Shown: one piece after another, positions 37,145 to 50,312 of the stretch
Layout of the letters: every line of letters begins with the position of its first letter
Numbering within the stretch: the stretch's first letter is position 1
Assembly: GCF_014805625.2 (NCBI RefSeq)
Contig: NW_023998493.1
Span: 1,102,082 to 1,166,081, forward strand
DNA length: 64,000 bases
Source of the DNA: Glossina fuscipes
Lineage: Eukaryota > Arthropoda > Insecta > Diptera > Glossinidae
Direction of reading: 5' to 3'
Made by a program: the position numbers and the translations under genes
The notes under the pieces: model-generated
Database searches by the model: none
Told to the model about the DNA's origin: nothing
What the model saw: only the letters and a program-made list of their open reading frames with translations

Positions 37145-37600
37145 AACTCAATGCTTCTCTTCGATGCCATTTTATAGAACGATCACCTTCCATGCAAGCC
37201 CTTAAAATACGCTTCAGTTTCTGCAATGACTTCATCGTTTTGCTTGGGAATCCATTTGTCATAAGATAATATTTGCTTGCGGGCATGTATGTGAGGATAC
37301 AATAGACGGCATAGCAATTTGAAGCTTAGTTCATTTGGAAAGAGACTATCCCATGTCTACATTTTTATGCAAAAGTGAAGATATTTTTTGATACTTTTAG
37401 TATATCAGATAACTCTTAAAATTTCACGTTTGGATTATGGGGAACAATTTTAACGATTTTTTAAATATTTTTTTGTGTCATGGATGGTCTTGGACGTCCA
37501 CTGCGTTCATTAGCCCATTCTTGCGATCTCGCTTAAAATCGGCAAGTCAACGACAAAAAACTATCCGCGATAGAAAATTGGGGCCATAACATTTTCCAAG
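37145..37600 (-). pseudogene. Internally deleted mariner-like transposase relic
   Basis: On the minus strand the N-terminal part reads EWANERSGRPRPSMTQKNI near 37580-37460, the SGRP linker of mariner transposases. The C-terminal part reads WIPKQNDEVIAETEAYFKG and then SFYK near 37260-37160. The catalytic core that should lie between is missing, so this is a non-autonomous remnant. Its C terminus (IAETEAYF type) differs from the other mariners here, pointing to a separate lineage. Confidence 0.65.
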
Positions 37601-38107
37601 CCAATGCTGAGTTGATATAAGATTAAATTAAAATTAAATTATTTTGAAAATAACAAGAAAAAGTAGGAAGCAAACGAACAAAGTAGAAAGAAATTACAGG
37701 ATTTTTGTTAGGGAAGATCTCATCTTCGGAAATTATTGACCGATAGGTGGTATGGAATGTAGATATTTTTTTTAATTCAAGACGCATATCAGCAAAGCAA
37801 TAGAAATATATTAATGAATATTTCAAAAAAACTCTTTATTGGGAGCTTACGAATAAATAAACAATCAGTACTGTTTTTAAGTTAAATCAGAGAAAGGTGT
37901 GTAAGTCAAAGCCAGGACAATAACCGAATAGATTGCTATATAGTATAACATATTATATTATATAGGTAGTTGTAAGCAAGTAGCCAAGCAGTTTAATTTG
38001 ATAATAAAAATTATGGCGATCTACTTTTAGGCTCACTTGTAAAATTAAATTTAGTTTAGTTCGCGTATTTTCCAGATATTAATTTTCATGTTTTCTTTTC
38101 ATTGCAG

Positions 38108-38561
38108 TGAAACGCAGCTGAGGAATCCAAGCAAGTGCTAACGTTAAAGAAAGATTGTACAACCACACATATCAACAGTTCTTTTTGAAATTAAGGAAGT
38201 CAAAAAGCAAACAACAATAACAATAATTTTTACAATAACCGAACAAATTTGCATAATTGAAGAAAAAGAAAATTCCCGCGTTTTTAGTAAAACGATTGCA
38301 CGATTTTAAATTAATGAAAAAGCACTGAATTTCGAAAAGAGAGACAAAATACATAGAAAAACATACTTTAAGCTTTTTCTATGGACAAAAGTAAACGTTT
38401 ATAGAATTTTGCTCTTTACTTTTAAGCTAAGAGTACAATTAAAGAAGACTTTCCAAGGGTCGGACTTACCGCAGTCACTCATAAATCCCCTTTTTTTAAA
38501 CGAACTTCATACAATTTCAACAAATTGCAAATTGTATGACTTATTGAAAACAAAAAAAATA
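38108..38561 (+). other. Probable 5' UTR exon part of the JAKMIP-like gene
   Basis: A good acceptor (TTTTCATTGCAG ending at 38107) precedes 454 bases that run into the ATG at 38562. In-frame open sequence from 38409 reaches the ATG, but the composition is AT-rich and the codons look non-coding. I therefore place the start at 38562. Confidence 0.5.
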
Positions 38562-41500
38562 ATGGCAGATAATGACCATAAAACGACCTCTAGTTTATCG
38601 TTAAATGACGTGAATAATAACGCTTCCCTTCAAATGCCCAAACCGGGGGAAGCGCAGCTAATAACTAAGCTGGCTGAGAATATAAGTAAAAATTATCAAA
38701 TTGCGAAACAAAGGCAACTAAAACAACATAGTTTAGGCAATGCAGGCCAAGCAATGAAAATGAGATATCCAGAATTAAAGTCAAGCTCAGTAACAACTGA
38801 CATAGATGAAGAATGGCCGGAGATTAGTAGCTTGTCGGAGAATAAATTGAAGCGTAAGAAAACTTTATCTTCATCTCTAACCTCGGTGTCAGATACTGTA
38901 AATCAAGAAAAGCGCACTCGCATAGAAGGTATGCAATTGAATTGTCGCGGCAAGCTGCCGATTAAAGCTGACAACGCCAGCACCTCTGAGGCATATCCGG
39001 CAAATAAGTTGGAAAAATCAGAAAAGATAATAGGTAAACCACCTCTACCCAATAGTGCTTTAAAGCAAGTGCCACAAACGAATACTTTTGTACAACCACC
39101 GAGACTGAAACGTAAATTACAAGAGAATGTACAAACCATACAAAAGCTCAATGCTCTCACCGAACAACTGCGTTTAGAGATCAACGAACTGAAAACGAAT
39201 TTAACCACCGAAAGAGGAGCGGTTAGAGTTTTAAGGTAAGTCTTAAGTAAAGATATTACTTAAACATAACTTATGTTTGTTACATGTTTTTTAATTCTAG
39301 AGCTCAAAATGAAGCAGAAACCCGGAAGTGGAAAACTGAAGTTAAAAAATTGCAAAATGCTTTAGAGCTTTTCAAGAAAACCAATGCGACGATTGCATTA
39401 AAGAAAAATGAGAATATTAATAATGAAACCATGATGACCTCCACCAATGCAAGCAGCTTAGTCCATTATGAAATACAAAGACTGACCGCAGAGATTAATA
39501 ATCTTAAAGAAGCCAATAAAACACTTGAGGAAAAGAAACTGGTATGTGAATAAAAATAGCCAAATATTACCAAATAAAGTAAATAACTAACAAAAATAGC
39601 ATGAAGATATTTGTTGAAAAGTTTCTTAAGACATCAATAATAATATTTCGTAGGCTTTTATATCCATTAACAAAGAACCAGAGCTTAACAGATTTTACAA
39701 GTGCATAATATGTTCATGTTGCGCTATTCTCAACTGGCGACGGAACTTACTCTCAATCACCAGGAGATTATTTTAAAAAAATTAAATTTTCATCTCAATT
39801 TTGATACTAATATTTGTAGATTGCTGTGAGGATCGATATCCCGTAAAATATCGATGAAACAATTTCAGATTTATGCTCGTTGCAAAGCTGGCAATTCGCA
39901 CTAAAAAAATTTTTTTCTTGTTTGGTCCATTTAGATGTGAGTTATAGGGTGTTAAAAATAGGCATCAACAAAGAGAAAATTCGGCCAAAAAGCCGAAATG
40001 CAAACTAGGCGGATGAAAATTCGAATGGTCCCGATATTGTAACAGCCAATTATATTAGATTTTGGTTTCGTCGATTCCGTTCAGGTATTTTTTATGTTAA
40101 AGATGCACCTCGCACAGGTAGGCCTCTCGTCGAAATAACAGAAACGATCGAAGTTAACCGGCACGTGAACAGTTCTAGCACAGTCCAAGTGCTAAAGATC
40201 GACCATAAAACGGTTTCAAACTATTTGCACAGATCTGGATTCAAAAACAAACTTGATGTTTGAGTGCCACACCAATTAATACAAAAAAACGTGATAAACC
40301 GAACTTCCGTTTGCGAAGACATAACCAAGCGAAATAAAATCGGTCCATTTCTTAAACGGATGGTGACTGTGGATAAGAAATGGGTCACATACGACAAAAT
40401 TGTGCGCAACTTAAACGGTAGCCAAACCAACGGTGGCTGACGGCCAGGAAGGTTTTATTGTCCATTCGATGGGATGAGAAAGAAATCATTCGGAATCGGA
40501 CGGCCAAACATTAAATTAGGATTTCTATTGTCAACAACTGCACCGTTTGGAGCTACCGATTGACCAGAAATGGCCGGAATCGGCCAACAGGAAAGGCGTT
40601 GCTTTCCAACACCAGGCTGTGGACGTCTATAGCGATTCGCCAAAAATTCCGGGATCTTGGTTGGGATGCATCCATCATATAGTACGTACCTGGCACCAAA
40701 AAAAAAATACCTTAGTAATTAGAAATTGACATTGTGAAAATCGATTACTAGAATTTTTCATCGATAGGGACCAAGACTTCTAAGAGAAGGGCATTATTAA
40801 GCTACCTTTAAAATGGCAACAATTTACAGAACAACAGTGCATATTTTATCACAATTGCTAGTCCGAAACATGTTAAATAAAATCTTGCGATAAGCAGTCA
40901 ACGGCCAGTTAATGTCATTTATTACTATTCGCTTAACTAGATGGCGTGGAGGCTTCAAACGTAAACTTTGTGCAAATTTTGGGATACTCTTCACATGCAT
41001 AGACTCCGTCCCAACATTAGCTGACTAGGCAATCCAATTTAAGCAGATTAGAGCAAGGCTTAGAAGATTAGAGTATACAGTTTAGGGAAAGTAGCGTAAG
41101 CAGGCTAGAGAATTTAAGCGGACTGAACTAGGTAAGATAGGCAGACCAGAGTGCACAGCTTAAGCCACTGGAAGAGGGAGCCCTAGCAGACCAGATTGGG
41201 CAGCCTTAGCAGTCTAGCCTAGATAGGCAAATGAGACCAGATTGGGTAGACTAAAGGGACGAGCCACTCTAAGCAAGTTCAAAGAGGAAGCTTAAGCAGC
41301 TCGGATTGAGCGGCAGTAACCATAAAAAGTGAAGGAGATAAAATTCATCTTTTGGTCCATTAAAAGGTAATGTTAAGAAAAAATTAATCCGCAACGTCAG
41401 TGGTCAACAACACACACTTTCAACTCCAGAGTATGTCGTTGCGTCCAAAAAAAAAAAAACCACAGATGAGCGGATGCGGCTTAACCAATTCAGAATTTCG

Positions 41501-44500
41501 AGCCGATGAAGAATATATTTACGTTATGGGGGGTCTCTCAAGCTTCATTTTGCGTTTTGCAAACATTATGAATACACCCTCTCTTTCAGTGGTCGATAGA
41601 ACTATACAACTAGATTTAGAATTGGCTGGTCGTGTTAATAATGAAATATAAGGAGTGGAAATCTTTCGGTCGAGGAAGTCGGACTTTAATTTTTTTCGTT
41701 ATATAACCCTTCTTCTAAACGCGAGAAATTAGCCCGATACTTTTAATGTTTGTTTTGTTTATTCACATTAATTTGCAACTTTTTAAAATGCGAGAATACA
41801 ACTCTGAATTCTATTGTCGTACTTGGACATGGACTATATCATATACGCTGATGGCGCATGTATTCAGCATGTATTCAGCAACAGCTTGCTTTGCTTTTCT
41901 GCAAATTGGAAGTTTGCGAAGTCAACCGTGCTTTAAACTATATCCGTACAAAGAAGATATTCAATTCCCGTCAAAGGAAACGTCAAAGCAGCTCCTATTA
42001 TATATATATTGCGGGTGCTACTAATTGATTTACCACTAGCCATTAACGCGGTGGTTTTTTAGTCTTAGAGACTGTTTAACGTTTTAAATATTTATTTTAG
42101 ATAATTACGAGGTCCTAGAGATAATAGTGTGCACTTGCATCATTATCTCACAGACGCCCAGCCCGAAAATACACCTTTAGGGACTCGATAAACTGCCTGT
42201 TAAACCGCTAAAAAGATTAATTAACAGAGCATACACGCCACAGTTTCATTTTCGCAACACAATCACACGCGAGTTATAATTCCTTCGGTAAAGAGAAAGC
42301 AAGGCTGCCCATTCAATGCGTGTTGGTTTTTTTCTTTCACCACGAAGGCCATCTTGTATGATTCTTGGATTTCATTACTATATATATTTGATCTAACACC
42401 AAAATACGAAGGTTCCGTTAATTCAACGAACAAATTTTCTTGGAACGGACCGCTGAACAGCCCTGAGCGAAATCCTAGCTATAAATAACCTCCGTTACAA
42501 GTGGCCATCACCATTGAAGGATGGTGGCTATACTCATTTGGTCGTAATGTTTGCCATGCGTAGTAACCCCTGTCTATCTGTCTGCGTGTCTGTGTGATGT
42601 GCGTTGTTGATATTCTCCTGGTCGCAAAAATGAGGATGTCGACTTCAAATTAGGTAGTTGGATTGGAACTTTTTGCACGCAGTTTAGTATTGAACAAGCC
42701 CGCAGTGAAGAGTAAACTGAGGGCATCTCCGTGTTTCTGACCAAAAATTTATGACTTTTTGCTCATTACTCACAAATTATGAAAGAAAGAAAGCTGAAAT
42801 TTTCCTTTGGACTCCGAGAGTAGAAGCAGATAAGATAAGTGTATTAATGTTAAATAAGTTGTGTTAGGCGTCACGACGTAGCGGATTAACTTTTTTGTCA
42901 CAATATTATTGATATGGGTATCACATGAAAGTACTTGGGGAGTAGAATGCGGAAAGCCAAATTAATTATGGTGGACGGCAGGACATGGTAAATTAAATTT
43001 TCTTAATAATACCTTTTAATGAAGCAAAAGATGAAAGACATATTTTATCCCGTTCACTTTTTTATGACAATAAATAAATGTATGTGGAGCCAAAAATATC
43101 AATGGTGGTGCGTACGCGAGATTCGGTCCCAGCCAGCTGGATTACATGTTTTAATGCACGAATTTTTTTTTCACTCATTTTCGAACGATGCATATTTTGT
43201 GACTTTACATCGTCGTTTATGAAATAGTTAGTGCATAAAGCTACGAACTTTTTTTTTAACTGCTATCAGATATACAATAATATCTAGTAACTGATCTAAG
43301 GAAAGACATGACCTTCAACTGTTCGTAATGCACATCATTAAAAATACGAATCAATGTATAAGGCTTCTCTAGTCCTTGACCTATCATCCCATAGTCAGAT
43401 GCGTCTATGAAATGAGACACATATATATTAAGTTTTATCGTAATTACTAACATTCCCGTTAAGTGAGTTGTGCTATACTAATTGCTCGGCATGTTTCTTG
43501 TGACTGCTCTGTGTCAATTGATATTGAAGGAAAGAATGAAAATTGAATTGCGATGATGTGGTATGTCTTACAGATTAATTGCGACGCTGATAGACGTAAA
43601 GCAGCTGATATACGCGAATTAAGAGATTCTTATGAAATCCGATTGACTCAAATACAAAAATCTGCCAAAAATGAAATTACACGATTGGTAAGTTTTCAAA
43701 AATTAAAAAGTAAAACGAAAACAGACGAAGAAATGAATTTTTTTATTTTTTTTTATTTTTTGTAGACATAGTAGAAGTAAGAGTTGTTTAGCAAATTTCA
43801 AATATTTTCTCAGTGACTCATAAAGGTGTTTAAGAATTTAACATGTGAGAATATGTTACGGTGCAGACAAAAAAAAAAATTCTTAGTTTTTTCATTCACA
43901 TAAGTTCAGCAAACATGAATGACCATTAATAATGTGGCCAGAGAGCCGTAGGCCAATTTTATTTCTTACCTTAACAGCAAGTAAGCAGTCATGTCTTTAC
44001 GCCATGAAAACATTGGGTTGAAATACCCATAAGTTGATTAGAGCCTTAGTAAAGGATTTTGCTTTTTAATGCACACATACACATAAGCAGCGAAGGCGTA
44101 ACAGGAAAGATACGTAAAATATTATTTTTTTTGTCTTAAATTATATTTTGAAATTATTAATGCTAGACATAGAGGATCAGTGAACTTTTGCGAAATTTAT
44201 TTAAATTTTAACTTTGCACGCACTTGTAGCAAAGTTAATGGATTTTTGTAATTATTTAACAAATTTTTGGTACTTTTACGCAGGTGTGTGTTTTATTTAA
44301 GAGATTTTTGCTTAATTATAAAGTGTATGATAAATTTTTTGTTAATAGGCTTAAATATTGAAAGGCGCCTTATGCTCGATGATGAAATAAGAACATGTTT
44401 ACTAAACATGTTTTCTTAAAAAAAAAAAAATAAAAAAAAAAATGTATAAGCATTTTATTATTGCACCCATTATCGGACGATATATTAAATTTTTCATACC

Positions 44501-47500
44501 CTTTATGTTCGCTGGAAGTAAAGCGCGGAGACACTGTACCGAAGCTATGTATAAAGTTTCACAAAACAGTAAATTAATTAAGCCTTTAATTCGTCGTTCT
44601 ATTCTTGCTTCCCTCTAGGTATGTTTAGCCGTATATTTTTCTTATTTATGCATGTATTTTTTATATGAAATCTTAATTTGACATACTTTCAAACTTTCAA
44701 TTTCTATGGACTTCCATTCGACATTTTTTTAATAAAATTAATTTGCAACTGTAAGGTCACAGGTCATAGATACCTACCCGCATTAGTTATAGAGCTTGTG
44801 CAGAGAAACAATTAGAGGCAATTCAATTAATCAAATCGCTCTACAACTAACCATGGTAATCGTTAACTGCAGACACCAGCAGGAGTTTATGTGTTTGAAA
44901 ATGAGAACACTTCCCTTTTAAGGAGTAGTATTTAAGGAGTCATCAAAAGATTTCAAAGTCTGCTGCAACCCATTTCAGCATCGAGCTGAACAGGCAAGGA
45001 ATGAACGTTTGGCCAAGCGCGTGTTAACGTAAATCTAGAAACCTGAAAACTTGGAAAAGCGCAGTCGTTGAATGAAAAAGTGAAGCAATTGTGATCGAAG
45101 GTTTTTCAATTTTTTGGTAGTAAGCAATAAACTTGATCTGCGGGCTTCTATTAAAACAATGCGAAGTAATTTCAATTTTTGCGACACTAAAAGCGCGATT
45201 GTTACAGGCGTAAAATGAACGCATGTAGTCCAATTCCTTCCCAACGCTCTCACAAAGAGTATAGCCTTTATTTTCGATTTCTATTAGGGGCATAAGGCAA
45301 AATGCTGATGTGATTTTAAAAATGTGCTTGGTCTACTAATAACACTATGATATGAAAATATTGTAAAACATACCTACTTAAGGCGCGTTGGTTCCTCCAA
45401 ACGAATAGGTTCTGCTTTAGATTGACAGTACTGTAACGGTAAATATGTTAAATTTCATGATTGTATCTGGAATAGCTAATGATATACGCTTGCTTACTTT
45501 TATCTAAAAGGTATAATACTTTATCTGTTCAATCGTCCTTAATCGTTATGCCGAAAGCGATTTTTTGGGCTTCAACAGTAGTCAATCTGATGAATTTATA
45601 TCAAGCGATTAGAGTGGTTGCGGAACGACTTGAATTATGCTTGAGATCAAAGTCTACTAATGTCTTCTGAGAAGATGCACTCTCGAGATATAAAAACAAT
45701 GACATGTGTGCTCACAATTCTAGGCGCGAATATTGTGTAGCACACATGTAGTATTCTGCATTGTTGGGTGCATTCACCCGAAGGAATTAATAATGTGGTA
45801 CACAAAGATAACAAAGAAAATATAGTTCTTCCCGTTTTTTAGGAAATCCTCTATCATATGTAAATTATTTATTTATTTTGCATGAACTTTAACATTATAT
45901 GATCGCAAGAACTTTGGTTTCGTGTGCCTTCAATATTTTTTTTATATTCGCCTACGAAGCTTAAGGAGGATACTCATTCATTTTCATCAAACGTTTGCAA
46001 TATCCAAGGGGAAGCTTCGGTGATCCCATTAACTAACTATTTTTTGGTCAACATTAAATTTTGAACTGACTTAAGTATCTGCGTCTAGCCCTATGTGTAA
46101 TGTTTACGGCAAACTTTTTTTCGGTCGAGAAAATTAAGATATCGGCGTCAAATCTAGCAAGACTACTCGTAGTGAGTAAATTGAAAATATGTCAGCAAAA
46201 GATTGTTGTTTTAGATTATTATTATTATGCTTTTTGCTAAAATACTCATGAACTAGAACGCATGCAATGATGGAAGACTCTCCCGTATATTCTACGAGTG
46301 ATCCTAAATAAACCATTCAAAAATGGAAAAAATCAACCGCGATCGCTCAATCTTACATCTCTTTTCAAAGTTTTTGTAAGATAAACTCGATAAAAAAGAT
46401 TCGGTCAATGTTCAATATAATTGTCTTAATTGTTTATAATTCCGTTTCACGTTTATCACTTCGTTTTTAACAGTAAGAAGCAGAACTGTTACATGCTCTA
46501 TCTCACCCTACAGTTATCCACATAGGTGTTGATCGAAAGCGGTGTCCAATCCGAATCATTTTCAATAGCGTTCGTGCTTGGGGCGAAATACGCCGAAGTG
46601 TACCAAATTTATTCAAAATATCTCAAAAGTTAGACGTAAGTTGAACACAAGAATACAGATGGAGAGATGGACCGACAAGCCCGATCTCAAGTCCTCTTGG
46701 ACCTTGCATATATTCGCAGAAACTTGATATACCCTTATGCCAGAAGTGATGCGGGGTATAAAAATTTATACCGGAGACCGAGATGGATTGAGTATTTGTG
46801 TTACAAGGTGCATTAAAACCTTGTAAGTCATTGTTAAAATGGAAAAAGTTTATCGTTTATGTTTGAAAATGGGCAGCTGACAAGCGCTTGGCAATAGCTA
46901 TAAAGTAAGTTCAGTCTATATTAGGTGTGTAAATAACACATTTCCAAGCCGTTCATTTGAAGTGTTTTAAAAGGCATGCAAACGTATAATGGCACGTCTT
47001 TGTAAATGAGCCATGATAATTCCATTAGCCTTTCCAGGCTTGAACGTTTACCAGCCGCCCAGTCTTTTATTCTCTCAATTTTCACCCCTTTTGACAAGGC
47101 AATGCGAACAACTAAGTGCTGCCCGTTTCGGTAACTTCTTTGCTTTAAGGAGGACCTTTTCAATAATAATGTCAAACTCGTGAGCAAACTTATGCGAGAA
47201 TTAGATTAGGTATGCCCTCAATTAATTGCGTTGGTATCATAAAGCGATTTCAATAATCGAAGTTAGCCTTGGTGGTGGGGATTCACAATTTATTTTAAAA
47301 GCGTTGTAATTTTATTTATTTTCAATTAAAAATGAATTTTTTTGTTTTTTTTTTTTTATGTTACAGCTAGAGGAAATAAAAACTAAGGAACGTAATATTG
47401 GGCAACTGAAAAAGGACTTATTATTATTACAAAATTCTAAGGCTACCAGCAATGATTTAAAAAGGAACGCCACCAGCAGTAATGCAACGATCACAACAAA

Positions 47501-47753
47501 CAATGTAACGAGTAAAACAACAACGACTACAACAATTAACCCACAATTACAAAGTAATAATATCAATACTAATATTAATAAAAATTATAATAAATTGAAA
47601 TTAAAACAAATTGTGAAATTAACACCGCAACAAATTAAGAAAAATTCTAAAGACAGTAATAATAATATTAATAATACTAAGACCATCGAGAGTAACAGTA
47701 ATAGCAACGAAAACGCGAAGGATATCACAGACGAAGCTCAACATCCAATCGAG
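38562..47753 (+). CDS. JAKMIP-like coiled-coil protein, 3'-partial
   Basis: Four exons join in frame: 38562-39235, 39301-39541, 43574-43687 and 47367-47753 (472 residues; the last ends in phase 0 at GAG|GTAAGT). The start MADNDHKTTSSLSLNDV has a favourable ATG context. Residues 1-190 are polar and probably disordered. Coiled coil begins at LKRKLQENVQTIQKLNALTE and continues with LRLEINELK and RAQNEAETRKWKTEVKKLQ. The segment DADRRKAADIRELRDSY through LEEIKTKERNIGQLKKDL matches vertebrate JAKMIP1-3 (QADKTKAADLRAAY; DEIKGKDRVILALEKEL), proteins that bind microtubules, Janus kinases or GABA-B receptor RNA and are neuronal. The role here is inferred. Exon 4 carries a Thr/Asn-rich low-complexity tract (TTTTTTINPQ, NINTNINKNYN) absent from the vertebrate proteins. 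The second and third introns are 4.0 and 3.7 kb and contain a mariner relic and repeats. I do not recall a fly gene symbol. Confidence 0.85.
39795..40885 (+). pseudogene. Mariner relic, same lineage as the copy at 57 kb
   Basis: The leader (TATCGATGAAACAATTTC, TTTATGCTCGTTG) and the coding start match the 57-kb element on its own strand. The start codon is ATA (39958-39960) where the other copy has ATG. Then come NYIRFWFRRFRSGIF, VKDAPRTGRPLVE, LKIDHKTVSNYLHRSGFKNK and VTVDKKWVTYDK (first catalytic Asp, context altered). The rest is broken by frameshifts: IDQKWPESANRKGV, a DLAPKKK remnant, then FFIDRD and KLPLKWQQF. It lies in the second coding intron of the JAKMIP-like gene, in the sense orientation. 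The mellifera-type subfamily is my inference from the WDxK and KLPxKWQQ blocks. Confidence 0.85.
41030..41325. repeat. Degenerate tandem array, unit about 20-25 bp
   Basis: About a dozen units open with TTAAGCAG, TAGCAGACC or TAAGCAAG and continue AGATTGGGCAGCC or AGAGTGCACAGC. The stretch is purine-rich on the plus strand and visibly less AT-rich than its surroundings. It follows the mariner relic in the same intron. Confidence 0.65.
41490..41590 (+). repeat. Dispersed repeat fragment (partner at 1.6 kb)
   Basis: CAATTCAGAATTTC, ACGTTATGGGGGGTCTCTCA, AAGCTTCATTTTG and ACATTATGAA are in the same order as 1590-1680. Confidence 0.5.
42744..43108 (+). repeat. Dispersed repeat family B, copy 2
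   Basis: Same block order as 13463-13950 (see there). This copy lacks about 60 bases near its start relative to copy 1 and has one rather than two GATATGGGTATCA blocks. It lies in the second coding intron of the JAKMIP-like gene. Confidence 0.7.
43688..47366 (+). other. Third intron of the JAKMIP-like gene
   Basis: Bounded by TTG|GTAAGT and TTATGTTACAG. It contains a dispersed-repeat copy at 46500-46765. ORFs at 45024-45293 and 46921-47187 on the minus strand have no recognised domain. Confidence 0.8.
46500..46765 (+). repeat. Dispersed repeat family A, right half
   Basis: AATAGCGTTCGTGCTTGGGG, GTACCAAATTTATTCAAAAT and the tail AACTTGATATACCCTTATGC plus GGGGTATAAAAA match the right half of 18205-18985 and the inverted copy at 24700. 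Confidence 0.65.
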
Positions 47754-50165
47754 GTAAGTAGATCAATAAACAAATATTAAATTGTGTTTTTTTTCAATTT
47801 CCAAAATTTTATTCAACATTTTTTGTTTGAATTATAATATTCCGAGATATCCAAGAGATAAAAATGTTTTCCATAATCAATTCTCCTGCCATTTTTAGTA
47901 TAAAATTTTTTCGTTATCTATTTTCCTCAAATTGATCCCAAGAAATGCTTCCACTGAAGGTGGCCATCAATGCAATTAGTGTTCTTTAACTTGATGCCTT
48001 CAGACGGAGATTGAAGGTATGAAAGAACGGCTTAAGTGTCCAGATGCGATATTTTCTTGCATTTCTATGCCTTCAAGCCAATGAATCGTTGTAAATTAAA
48101 TTTGATGACATGGATTTTTTCATAATTTTCGATTTCTCCTTAATATGACCCGCGGATAACCAGCGGATATCCTTTATTCCTGTATAAAGACAGTGACAGT
48201 CATCTGGTGAAAGAATGAGTAGAGAAGGGCTGTATACCTTATCGGTAAGTGGTTTGCCTCTACCGAATGAGCATTCACTAGTGCTATAATAAGCCTATCA
48301 CAATTAGAGTATGATCTATCAAGCTGGGAATTGTAACCGGATTTACCGGCTTTATATTCGGGAGCTGTAGGCTTTTTTTATGATCGTTTGTAAACATTAC
48401 TTATAAAAGTCCTGAAAATATCGAAACAAGTGAATCCATTAAGGTGACAAGCAAAAACTTTTGAAATCCATAGCACAACAGTAGATTTCCGCAGCTTGAA
48501 ATGTCATAAAATAAAAGCAAAACAAATCTTACGAAAAAATCTCAACAGAATCAACCGAATATGAAAAATGTTGGTATATTTAAGAATGATGAGCTAGCTT
48601 GAAACCTACCTTGTCTAGCGATTAAATATTTTATGAAGGTTACGTTTGGCAAGATGTGCACCGAAAATTCGCCTCAAAGCATTGTATTTTTATGATTTAT
48701 ATCGATTGTGAATGATTTATGACATTTTTGTAAAAGTATTATTAAGAAATATTTTATTTTAATGTGTTATATCTGGATGAGTGCAGACCTCGACAAAATT
48801 TTTCAGTTATTGATATTGTTTTTGGTTTGGTTGGCTAAGCAAAACTAAAATTCTTGAGAAGAAAATCAACTCGCAAAAGAATGTTAGTTACGCCTCCTAT
48901 GTTTTAAGTAAGCGATTAACCCAGTTGATGCTTCGTTTGACTCTTCTGTTTCGACAATTGAAAGAAAGTAGTAATAATAGAAAAACTTTTCATTACATTA
49001 ACCTACGCAAAGATTTGTTGTCACAGATTTGCATGCGGTTTACAGGCAAAATACTTTTTCCGGCAATCGTGTCAATAAAGAATAATTATCCATAAACACG
49101 TAAAATAGCAATTAGTTAAAACATATTTATTTACGCTATATATTAATTTGACAGCGCCAGACACTCATGAATTAAATAACATTTTATAAACTGTATGTAA
49201 AATTCTAAAACATTTAAAGGTAATGACAATGGAGGAGAACTTAATCACTTAAAAACTTTGGAAATGAATTAAACTTTTTGGGCATTGCTTCAGATGTATA
49301 TGTAAAAATTGCTAGAGCGCCTAGATTTACTCTAAATGGTACGCTATATGTAAAACTAGACAGAAATTTGCACTTGTGAGTTGGTACGATTCATCGCTCA
49401 ACTCGATCTAAAGTAGGCCTAAGGAATCAATATTAATCCGCATTAAGAATGCTAATAACAAACGGATAAACGGCTCGATGTAACGCCGTCAGTTCGTAAT
49501 TTATTTCGCATATCTTTAGATGCCTGGGATTCATTACTTTGGATGTATTAAATTATTGTGTGCTTTCTGCACCTTTGGAGGTATAGCGGTGAATACCCGT
49601 AAGTCTTTTTTTACACGTTAGATGTATTCCTTAGAAACCCGTGCAAAAAATCGTGCAAAAAATATATGCCACTTAGGGTCAATATGTTCCATAACCTTAA
49701 AAAGTCGTGTAAGATAAAAAAACTACAAATATTTTTCCAGAAAACCGTGCAAAAAAAGTAAAAATGAAATCCACGTTACTTTTTACAAAATAAAAAAAAT
49801 TCTTTTTCTTACAAAAATGAACTAAAGTTAGTGTGCAGTGAAAATTCAGTTCATAAGTACAAAAGTGCAAAAATTTTAATTGAAATTTCTAATAAATATA
49901 AATTTCCCAACTATGACTAAGACGTGTCACTAACACATGTGTGGGCATAAACCGAATGACCTCTGATCACAGTATTCCCTCAATTGTATTTTGCTGCTAT
50001 GTACATAAGTTTCTGTTAGACGCTCCCAAGATTAGAGTTAAGAAAATTTTTCTTTTCGATTCGCGATAGACCAAAAAATTCGTGTAAAAAAGGTGTCCTT
50101 GCTCTTACTGGTGAAATGTGTTATTCCAAAATTGTATAAAATATACAGTGAGTGTTGGGTTTAAA

Positions 50166-50312
50166 TTAGCAACTCAGTGGTCGTGGGTTCGAATCTCAAG
50201 TGCGGTAGTGTTTTTAATAAAAGGCCGATAGCCTTAGATACTAGTGCTTTTAAGAGTTTAGTCTTAGAATTTATTTCTCTGGCGAAATTAATAATAATAA
50301 TAATAATAATAA
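50166..50312 (+). mobile_element. tRNA-derived SINE, 5'-truncated copy
   Basis: Begins at TAGCAACTCAGTGGTCGTGGG, that is, inside the tRNA-like part. It keeps the B box GGTTCGAATCT and matches 2430-2584 nearly base for base, ending in (AAT)n. A possible short duplicate TAAATTA flanks it. Confidence 0.85.

Noticed and set aside
47998..48016. Mini-exon ACGGAGATTGAAG between TTCAG and GTATGA as the next JAKMIP-like exon
   Set aside because: Thirteen bases would break the phase-0 pattern and nothing further joins to it.
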